Positions 1 through 5,311 of a DNA stretch of 8,707 nucleotides are shown here, piece after piece. The translations under genes and the position numbers were made by a program. The notes under the pieces were generated by a model. That model saw nothing but the letters and a program-made list of their open reading frames with translations, did not search any database and was not told the DNA's origin. Position 1 is the stretch's first letter; the number at the start of each line of letters is the position of its first letter. The DNA is taken from contig VGFB01000110.1 in NCBI GenBank assembly GCA_016869015.1, positions 1 through 8,707 of the forward strand, in the 5' to 3' direction. This DNA comes from Armatimonadota bacterium. Its GTDB lineage: Bacteria > Armatimonadota > Zipacnadia > Zipacnadales > VGFC01.

Positions 1-1
1 G

Positions 2-643
2 CAGCGCGTCCCGCTCCAACCGGGCCTCGTTGAGGGCGCCGATGGCTGCAGCCTCATCGAGATGGCCCTACTCACCACGCTTCCCCCCTACATCCCCGAA
101 CGGTTCCGGGCTGATCTGCCCGCACGACATGCGGGGACTACCACGCTCGACGGTGTGGACTGTGTAGTGCTCTCAGCCTCCGGCAATCACCCCGACCCGA
201 AGGGCCACTTCCGCATCTGGGTGGCGCCGGACCGCGACTATGGCGCCCTGCGCTTCGAGCACGCGGAGACGGGCGCTGACGGAATGGCAACGTCGTACAC
301 GGTGAGCAGCGCCTTCGACTGGGCGCCCGACCCTGCCACCGGGCTCTGGATGCCGCACCGTTGGCAACGCGACGCCTTCGACTATCCCGAGGATGGCCCA
401 CGGGGCTGGAACTACTCACAGACAATCCTCGCACAGGCTATGCGCTTGGGCGAGCAGCCGGCGCCCGAGTCGTGGCGGCCCATCCTCCCCTTCGACACCC
501 AGGTCGGTGATCAACGTACCGGGCACGTTGAGCCCGACCCCACCCGAGACGTCGAGGGTCTTCTGGCCCAGCTTCGCTTCGAGGAGCCCGACCCACTGGG
601 CGAGGTGCTGCGGGAGACCCCAGCGGCAGAGGCCTTCCAGTAG
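2..643 (+). CDS. LolA-like exported protein, C-terminal part (5' end outside window)
   Basis: The frame is open from the first bases of the window, so the 213 visible residues are the C-terminal part of a longer protein; the Met at 62 is internal, with no Shine-Dalgarno before it. The pattern resembles the beta-rich half of LolA-like (outer-membrane-lipoprotein-sorting-type) folds: a DGVDCVVL strand around residues 50-57, then HFRIWVAPDRDYGALRFE, a long strand with SAFDWAPDPATGLWMPHRW, and a C-terminal SWRPILPFDTQVGDQRTG segment. In that family these are the substrate-cavity strands and the 'W.P' strand. The tail after about residue 175 is acidic and probably unstructured. It ends in TAG, 56 bases before the TTG start chosen for the next gene on the same strand, so the two may be co-transcribed. 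The exact role is unknown; the family assignment is from sequence pattern only and no signal peptide can be seen because the N-terminus is missing. Confidence 0.6.
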   Translation, partial: QRVPLQPGLVEGADGCSLIEMALLTTLPPYIPERFRADLPARHAGTTTLDGVDCVVLSASGNHPDPKGHFRIWVAPDRDYGALRFEHAETGADGMATSYTVSSAFDWAPDPATGLWMPHRWQRDAFDYPEDGPRGWNYSQTILAQAMRLGEQPAPESWRPILPFDTQVGDQRTGHVEPDPTRDVEGLLAQLRFEEPDPLGEVLRETPAAEAFQ

Positions 644-686
644 GCGAACTCCAACGCTCGGTGAGGGGGCGCAGGGGCTGCGGGCG

Positions 687-693
687 GGAGGTG
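687..693 (+). promoter_or_regulatory. Shine-Dalgarno site deciding the start of the C39-like/DUF1573 gene
   Basis: GGAGGTG matches the anti-Shine-Dalgarno end of 16S rRNA over seven bases and lies 6 bases before a TTG at 700. The alternative in-frame GTG codons at 661 (no Shine-Dalgarno) and 691 (inside this site) are worse placed. The TTG start also gives a compact signal peptide. Confidence 0.55.
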
Positions 694-699
694 TCGGCA

Positions 700-2073
700 T
701 TGCACAGAGCTGCGGTCGTGTTGGCGGCGTGGGCCGTGGCAAGCCTCGGCCCCACCCAGGGACGCGCCACGAGCCCCGACCCGGACAACTGCGGCGCAGC
801 CGCCCTTCTTGCGCTTGCTCGCGCGATGGATGTCGTCCCCACTGAAGCACAGTCAGCGCAGTTGCTCGCGATGCTGCCGGGGCCTGCGGTCGACATGCTA
901 CAGCTGCAGGAGGCAGCTCGGGCCATCGGGCTGGAGCTGATCGGGGTCGAAGGCGCCCTCGATCAGGTCGCAGCGGCGCCGGGCCCCAAGGTCCTGCATC
1001 TGCTCGCGCCCGTGCATTTCTCCGTCCTGGTGCGCCTCGACGCGTCCTGGGCCCAGGTCATGGAGGGGACGCACGTCAGTTCCATCTCTCGTTCCACCGT
1101 CGAACGTCGCTACTCGGGCCGTGCCCTGCTGGTGCAGCCTGTGCGCGCGGCAGGCGTACCGCAAGCGGCTGTCCGGGCCTTCCACCACGAAGCGGGGATC
1201 ACGGGAGTGGGGCAGGTGGTCGAGCACGCGTTCTCACTCCGGAATGCGGGCGAGGGAGATCTCCATCTGCGGCTCGACGACTGCCCCGGATGAGACGCGC
1301 CGCAGGTGACCGTCGGTCAGACGGTCCTGGCGCCGGGCGAAGAGACGACCGTGACCGTGACCAAGACGGTGCGCGTTTCGGGGCCGTTCAGCGAGACGAT
1401 CACGCTGCACACCGACGACCCGGCGAACCCGGTGGTCTACTTCACGCTTCACGGCGACGTGCCCCACGATCTGATCATCCTGCCCGACCGCGTGTACATC
1501 GCCGGGGTGCGGGGCGAGGCACCGACGCGGACGCTGCGGCTGCTGGGGCCGGAGACAGCCGCGATCATCGGCGTGTCGTCTCGGGACTCGTGCTTCGCCG
1601 TCGAGACAGCGCCCGTGCCGGCCCCCTGGGAGGGGCAGAAGGCATGGGACGTGACGCTGACCGCGGGGCCGGACCTCCCGGCAGGCTCAACGGAGGATGA
1701 GTTGCGGATCGAGACGACCCACGCCGCGCGGCCACTGATCACCGTGCCGGTGGCAATCGACGTCCAGCCGCAGATCCGTCGCCTGCCCCCGAAGCTGTTC
1801 TTCGGCTTCGTGCAGCCCGGCGAGACCGCCGGGCGCACGCTGACCCTTCGCTCCTTCGACGGCCGCGCCTTCCGCGTCACCGCCGCGACGTGCGAAGCCG
1901 CTGGTGTCAGTGCCGCCCTCGAACAGGCCGCGCCGGACCGCTGGCTCGTGCGAGTCGCGGTGAACCGCGCCGAGCCGGGCGTCATCGACACAACCCTCGT
2001 TCTCACCACCGACCTCCCCGGCGAAGAACGCATTGAGGTCCCCCTCTACGCCGACGTGCGCGCCACCCCCTGA
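700..2073 (+). CDS. Exported C39-peptidase-like + DUF1573 protein with in-frame UGA: candidate selenoprotein
   Basis: One frame of 457 codons is interrupted only by TGA at 1291-1293; a conventional caller would split it into a gene ending at 1293 and another starting at GTG 1306. Residues 1-23 look like a signal peptide (cleavage near QGRA/TS), so the product is probably periplasmic. Residues 24-146 resemble a C39-peptidase fold: DNCGAAAL with Cys31, then VHFSVLV with His106. The usual Asp-Pro-Gly after the His is Met-Glu-Gly (Glu122), and the Gln expected before the Cys is absent, so activity is doubtful. Residues 162-254 read as one DUF1573 domain (HAFSLRNAGEGDLHL, CPG-UGA-DAPQ, LAPGEETTV, HTDDPANPVVYFTLHGDV), and two more Ig-like domains follow (about 256-355 and 356-457). 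The UGA is codon 198, where DUF1573 proteins carry a conserved Cys, giving Cys195-Pro-Gly-Sec198. Known of the family: DUF1573 is an Ig-like ASH-type domain. Inference: UGA is read as selenocysteine. Alternatives are a nonsense mutation or an assembly error. GTG 661 is another possible start. Confidence 0.75.
1297..1333 (+). promoter_or_regulatory. SECIS-like hairpin immediately after in-frame UGA
   Basis: Beginning 3 bases after the TGA, GCGCC (1297-1301) pairs perfectly with GGCGC (1329-1333). Above it GACCGTC (1308-1314) pairs perfectly with GACGGTC (1320-1326), leaving an apical loop GGTCA (1315-1319). The unpaired side of the internal loop includes a U (1307) at the base of the upper stem; it is bulged if G1306 pairs with C1327. 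The first loop G is 22 bases after the TGA. Bacterial SECIS elements lie inside the coding region just after the UGA, with a G (often GU) in a small apical loop bound by SelB; the E. coli fdhF element presents GGUC in its loop at a similar distance. The match in position and loop is good, but GC-rich coding DNA can form such hairpins by chance. Confidence 0.55.
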
Positions 2074-2157
2074 GCGCGGGGCCATTACCGTCCCCTCGCC
2101 TCGCCGTCTTCCGCCGTTCTTCCCCTCTTCGAGTCTTCCCCTTTCGTGACCGTGACT

Positions 2158-3237
2158 CTATCGCATCAACCACCGCTTCAGGAACGGCAGCGCGCCCTCC
2201 ACGCGGATCTCGTGCCCGCCCTCGTGCAGGTCCATCTCACACCGCTCACCGACCCCCAGGCGCTCGTAGTGAGCCCGCGTCCGCTCGAACTCCTCCACCA
2301 CCCACGGCCACCACGCGATGCCGTCGCACTTGCCGGTCTGCACCATGTACGGGCGGGGGCAGATGAGCGACGCGAGGTCGCTGTCGCAGAACCGGGTCAG
2401 CCAGCCGGGGATGAAGATGTGCTCCTCGTTCACGGACAGGAAGCAGCTGTAGCGCGGGTCGTCAACCACCATCTTCCGCAGCCGGTCGTTGAACCACGCG
2501 CAGTTGACCCCGACGCCGATCCGCCGCTCCAGCGGCAGCGTGAACGACGTGTACGCGCCGCCGAGGCTGATGCCGTACATCCCGATGCGCGAAGCATCGA
2601 CCGCCTCGACGGTCTCCAGGTAGTCGATCAGCCGGCTGAGCTTCTGAATCTCCAGGCCCCACAGCGTCTGGCCCAGCATCAGGCACAGTCGGTGGTACCG
2701 CGCCCGCGGCGGCCCCTCGGTGATGTGCATCGGCGCCAGCACCGCAAAGCCCGCCTCGACGATCCGCTGTCCGTAGGCGTGGTAGATCTCGCTGTCATCG
2801 TCGAAGCCGAACACCCGCTCCGGCGAGCTTCCGATGCCGTGCTGGCAGATCACCACCGGGAACGGTCCCTCCCCCGGCTTCGGCGTCGCCAGCACGGCCC
2901 GTGCGGTCAGCCCCTCCGCCACCGGCAGCGTGATCCACTCCGCGTGAATGGCGTCCGTCTCCAGGAACGGCTCCCGCGACGCCGCCAGCGGCTGCAGCGC
3001 CAGGTCGAACACGCCGACGGCCTGCCGCCAGGCCTCCCGGTTCGCCGCCACCGACGCCTCGTAGGCCTCCGGGCTCGAGTAGTCCCGGCTCCAGAACCGC
3101 TCCCGTCGCGGCTCGTAGTCCAGCGACAGCGCCCGCAGGAAGTCCTCCGTCTCGCATCGCAGCAGATGCTGCCGATCACTCACCCCTCGCTTGATGAGCC
3201 CCGACCCCGTCTCGCCGATGTCCTCGTAGAACGCCAT
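2158..3237 (-). CDS. alpha/beta hydrolase (dienelactone-hydrolase/acetyl-esterase-like)
   Basis: This 359-residue protein has the landmarks of an alpha/beta-hydrolase fold: a beta-strand plus oxyanion segment PVVICQHGIGSS (127-138), the nucleophile elbow GISLGG with Ser224, a candidate acid Asp305 in TGKCDGIAWW, and His342 in EGGHEI. An N-terminal extension of about 100 residues precedes the core, as in larger esterase-type members of the superfamily. No signal peptide or membrane segment is visible, so it should be cytoplasmic. The start at 3237 is supported by GAGGAGG (plus-strand CCTCCTC at 3246-3252) 8 bases upstream. It lies 62 bases downstream of nagA on the same strand, with a tandem repeat in the gap, so an operon is possible; this suggests, but does not show, removal of acyl groups from sugars or a related hydrolysis. 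The substrate cannot be read from the sequence. It ends with TAG and converges on the 700-2073 gene with an 84-base gap. Confidence 0.85.
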   Translation of the reverse strand: MAFYEDIGETGSGLIKRGVSDRQHLLRCETEDFLRALSLDYEPRRERFWSRDYSSPEAYEASVAANREAWRQAVGVFDLALQPLAASREPFLETDAIHAEWITLPVAEGLTARAVLATPKPGEGPFPVVICQHGIGSSPERVFGFDDDSEIYHAYGQRIVEAGFAVLAPMHITEGPPRARYHRLCLMLGQTLWGLEIQKLSRLIDYLETVEAVDASRIGMYGISLGGAYTSFTLPLERRIGVGVNCAWFNDRLRKMVVDDPRYSCFLSVNEEHIFIPGWLTRFCDSDLASLICPRPYMVQTGKCDGIAWWPWVVEEFERTRAHYERLGVGERCEMDLHEGGHEIRVEGALPFLKRWLMR

Positions 3238-3260
3238 CTACCGTGCCTCCTCAGACCGCT

Positions 3261-3297
3261 CTTCGTGTATCTTCGTGAACTCTTCGCGGTCTTCGTG
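3261..3297. repeat. Short tandem CTTCGTG repeat between nagA and the hydrolase gene
   Basis: Four copies of CTTCGTG or CTTCGCG start at 3261, 3271, 3282 and 3291 (spacing 10, 11 and 9). On the minus strand they read as a string of CACGAAG units. Similar CACGAAGA-type arrays recur between genes in many environmental bacterial genomes and are often mistranslated as His-Glu-rich peptides. Here the array fills most of the 62-base gap between the nagA stop and the Shine-Dalgarno of the hydrolase gene. Function unknown. Confidence 0.6.
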
Positions 3298-3299
3298 GT

Positions 3300-4487
3300 T
3301 CAGCCGTTGGCCGTTGCGCCTCCGGCCAAGACGCCTCGCGCCTCCAGCTCCTCGCTCATCGTCACGACATCCGCGTCTTTCCCAACCTCGAGGCTGCCCT
3401 TCCTCCTGTCGATTCCCAGCAGCCTCGCCGGCGTCAGCGCCGCCATCTCCGCGACCGCCGTCATCGCGACTCCTTGCCGCGCCAGATTGCCGACGGCCGT
3501 GGCCATCGTCAGCACGCTCCCCGCATACCGCCGCCGATCCGCGCGGTACGCGACCTCCTCCGTGACCCAGACCGTCTCCCCCAGGAACCCGTATGGCCCC
3601 GGCGGCATGCCGGCCGCAGGCATGGCGTCGGTAACCAGGCAGACCTCGCTCGGCCGCTTGCACTTGAGAACCAGTCGCAGCAGGTTCGGCGTCAGGTGCT
3701 TCCCGTCGGCAATCGCCTCGACCGTCAGCCCGTCCAACAGCAAACCCATCTCGGCGATTCCGAGGCGCTTCTCGCTGCCCTCCACGCGGTGAAACGTGCT
3801 CTGAGCGCAATACACGTGGTTCACCAGCGTCGCCCCCGCCCCTACCGCAGCCTCCACGTGGCCTTCACTCGCACTGGAGTGCCCCAGCGCAGCGATGACG
3901 CCGGCGCCCTTCAGTCGGCGGACAAACTGGAGGGCGCCCGGCAGTTCCGGGGCCAGCGCCCAGACCTTGACGAAGTGCCCGAACTCCTCGAGGGTCGGCT
4001 CGTAGTCTGCGGGATCGGGCGGCCCGGTCAGGCCCCGCGGCTGTGCGCCTCGCTCCTCCGCCGCGAAATACGGGCCCTCGAGATATGCCCCCAGCACTGT
4101 AGGAGCGGCTTCAGCCGCGACCGCTCCAGCCGCGATGCCGTCCGCCGCCGCCCGCAGCGCCCGCAGGCACCGATGGCGCTCTTCCTGCCCGCAGGCTGCG
4201 ATCGTCGGCACGATGGCCGTCGTTCCGCCGCGCAGATGAGCCGCCAAGGCGACCCGAATCGCGTCCGCATCCGCTTCCTGGAAGCTGCCGCCGCCGCCGC
4301 CGTGGCAGTGCAGGTCGATGAAGCCCGGCAGGACCCACATGCCGGAGGCGTCGATCTCGCGCTCCGCGGGCGGGGCAGAGCCGACGCCGACCTGCGCAAT
4401 CCGGGCGCCCTGAACGAGCACGTACCCGCCGTCCAGCACACCGTGCGGAGTCACGACGCGACCGGAATGGATGACGAGGGACGGCAT
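3300..4487 (-). CDS. nagA: N-acetylglucosamine-6-phosphate deacetylase
   Basis: NagA removes the acetyl group from N-acetylglucosamine-6-phosphate to give glucosamine-6-phosphate, in the cytoplasmic amino-sugar/peptidoglycan recycling pathway. The 395 residues match the family's usual length and show its amidohydrolase landmarks: GFIDLHCHGG with metal-site His60 and His62, YLEGPYF with Glu137, ALGHSSA with His203, LVNHVYCA with His224, catalytic Asp287 in LVTDAMPAAGM, GSVLTM near 323-328 and the C-terminal GSLEVGKDADVV. The HxH pair implies the two-metal arrangement, unlike E. coli NagA, which lacks these histidines. I chose the ATG at 4487 because the protein then starts with the typical first beta strand (LVIHSGRVVTP) and GGAG lies 9 bases upstream; an in-frame ATG at 4550 would add 21 unlikely residues. 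It follows vapC by 65 bases and precedes the hydrolase gene by 62. A REP-like palindrome is embedded in the codons for about residues 121-130. Confidence 0.93.
   Translation of the reverse strand: MPSLVIHSGRVVTPHGVLDGGYVLVQGARIAQVGVGSAPPAEREIDASGMWVLPGFIDLHCHGGGGGSFQEADADAIRVALAAHLRGGTTAIVPTIAACGQEERHRCLRALRAAADGIAAGAVAAEAAPTVLGAYLEGPYFAAEERGAQPRGLTGPPDPADYEPTLEEFGHFVKVWALAPELPGALQFVRRLKGAGVIAALGHSSASEGHVEAAVGAGATLVNHVYCAQSTFHRVEGSEKRLGIAEMGLLLDGLTVEAIADGKHLTPNLLRLVLKCKRPSEVCLVTDAMPAAGMPPGPYGFLGETVWVTEEVAYRADRRRYAGSVLTMATAVGNLARQGVAMTAVAEMAALTPARLLGIDRRKGSLEVGKDADVVTMSEELEARGVLAGGATANG
4099..4127. repeat. REP-like palindrome inside nagA
   Basis: GTAGGAGCGGCTTCAGCCGC starts at 4099 and resembles the repetitive extragenic palindromes of Pseudomonas/Xanthomonas-type genomes (GTAG head, then a GC-rich hairpin). 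It holds a nested palindrome GCGGCT-TC-AGCCGC (4105-4118) and an outer pair GGAGCGG (4102-4108)/CCGCTCC (4121-4127). It is read in frame as part of the Ala-rich stretch of NagA just before the VLGAYLEGP strand. The resemblance is from memory; chance in GC-rich coding DNA is possible. Confidence 0.45.
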
Positions 4488-4552
4488 GAGGCTGCACTCC
4501 GAACGCCACGCTCGCGCATCAGTTCCGCGAGGCGCGGGCTCCCACCTCATCT

Positions 4553-4954
4553 TCAGATCGTCGCCGCGTCTGCGGGTGTCTTACGCCGGAGGTCGGTACG
4601 GTCGAAGTGCGCGTCGAAGCTGATCAGCGTGCAGCCGTGGACCTGGGCCGCGAGGTACTGGTAGGCGTCATCGAAGTCGAGGCCGAACTGGGTGCTCAGG
4701 TCAGGTACTTTGGGGAGCTCCAGCGGGGGAACCGTCAGCACGCGGATGCCCGGCTCGCGAGCGATGTCTGTTACGAACCGGCTCAGCAAGTCCGCGCGCC
4801 CCAGACGGGTGAGGATGAGGCCGATTGAGTGAAGGGCGAAATCCGTAGTCGCCAGCGTTTCGGTGTCCGCGCCTGCCAGAAAGCAGTCCACCTCGTCTGC
4901 CCTCTCCTGCGCCAACGGCGACTCCAGCCAGACGTTGGTGTCGATCAGGAACAT
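4553..4954 (-). CDS. vapC: VapC-type PIN-domain toxin (ribonuclease)
   Basis: This 133-residue protein is a typical single PIN domain: the opening strand FLIDTNVWLES with Asp5, a second acidic position at Asp38 in TTDFALHSIG, the acidic cluster FGLDFDDAYQY (Asp93, Asp95, Asp96), and the last strand LISFDAHFDRTD (Asp114, Asp118). These acids coordinate Mg2+ in PIN nucleases, which as VapC toxins cleave RNA and stop translation until held by their antitoxin. The ATG at 4954 shares one base with the TGA of the upstream antitoxin gene (TGATG), so translation is probably coupled; the frame extends further upstream but that part is out of frame with, and on top of, the antitoxin. The RNA target is unknown. 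The C-terminal codons and stop contain a 15-base sequence repeated exactly at 5229-5243. Confidence 0.88.
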   Translation of the reverse strand: MFLIDTNVWLESPLAQERADEVDCFLAGADTETLATTDFALHSIGLILTRLGRADLLSRFVTDIAREPGIRVLTVPPLELPKVPDLSTQFGLDFDDAYQYLAAQVHGCTLISFDAHFDRTDLRRKTPADAATI

Positions 4955-5160
4955 CAGTCCCCCCGCGACTCGAGGGCCGTCTTCTGCAGTTCCAGAGACG
5001 TGTACTGATCCCGATGCTGCCGCAGACCGCCGGCCCAGGACAGGCCAAGGCGACGCCGCTGGTGGCGGGCGCCCTTCTCCAGCAAGAACTGCGCGAAATC
5101 CCGTACCTCCTGCTGCTGCTCCGGCGACAGCTCCTGCACCAACTCGTCCAGAGTCTTCAT
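4954..5160 (-). CDS. DUF2281-type antitoxin paired with the VapC toxin
   Basis: A 68-residue protein. Residues 1-28 (MKTLDELVQELSPEQQQEVR and on through DFAQFLLEK) form the helical DUF2281-like start, in which the LSPEQQQEVRDFAQFLLEK pattern is characteristic; a basic segment (RHQRRRLG) follows and then the conserved-looking tail SWAGGLRQHRDQYTSLELQK. Proteins of this kind are encoded directly before PIN toxins; the tail is expected to wrap and neutralise the toxin, and the pair usually represses its own promoter. The start at 5160 is chosen because GGAGGAG (plus-strand CTCCTCC, 5165-5171) sits 4 bases upstream; an in-frame ATG at 5205 would add 15 residues lacking family character. The stop overlaps the vapC start by one base. 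The 151-base region upstream, to the membrane-protein gene, would hold the promoter, but no clear operator palindrome was seen there. Confidence 0.83.
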   Translation of the reverse strand: MKTLDELVQELSPEQQQEVRDFAQFLLEKGARHQRRRLGLSWAGGLRQHRDQYTSLELQKTALESRGD

Positions 5161-5228
5161 CGCGCTCCTCCAAGGCTCGGCTCGCCCTTCGCCCCCGCTT
5201 ACCACTCCACCTGCCCCTCACGGCCCGC

Positions 5229-5288
5229 TCAGATCGTCGCCGCCGACCTGCTCGCCCACCGCGCCGAGAGGATGAGTGAGCGGCGCAT
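5229..5288 (-). CDS. Possible 19-residue ORF downstream of the membrane-protein gene
   Basis: An ATG at 5288 follows AGGAG (plus-strand CTCCT, 5296-5300) with a 7-base spacer and opens a 19-codon frame (MRRSLILSARWASRSAATI) ending in TGA. It starts 23 bases after the stop of the DUF7544-like gene. Its last five codons plus stop lie in a 15-base sequence identical to the end of vapC and one base different from the end of the DUF7544-like gene. It has no recognisable homologue and may be chance or a remnant. Confidence 0.2.
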   Translation of the reverse strand: MRRSLILSARWASRSAATI

Positions 5289-5311
5289 GAAGGAGCTCCT
5301 GAAGTTGCAGC

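Noticed and set aside
1291..1293. Genome-wide reassignment of UGA to a sense codon
   Set aside because: Six of the seven complete stops I place here (the ends of the 700-2073 gene, nagA, vapC, the antitoxin, the membrane protein and the 19-codon ORF) are TGA, so UGA is used normally as a stop.
1294..2073. A separate gene starting at GTG 1306 just after the TGA
   Set aside because: It would start in the middle of a DUF1573 domain, with no signal peptide and no Shine-Dalgarno at a usable distance; the frame is the same as the upstream one.
2074..2157. Rho-independent terminator between the convergent genes
   Set aside because: Only a weak GGGG/CCCC pairing (about 2077-2094) is visible and no run of T follows; the stretch is merely pyrimidine-rich.
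2146..3792. Long open frame on the plus strand across the hydrolase and nagA genes
   Set aside because: It is antisense to two clear enzyme genes and its product is a low-complexity Arg/Pro/Leu-rich string with no family character.
4488..4550. NagA start at the upstream ATG 4550
   Set aside because: It would add 21 residues (MRWEPAPRGTDARAW...) absent from the typical NagA N-terminus, and the ATG at 4487 has a Shine-Dalgarno and begins the first conserved strand.
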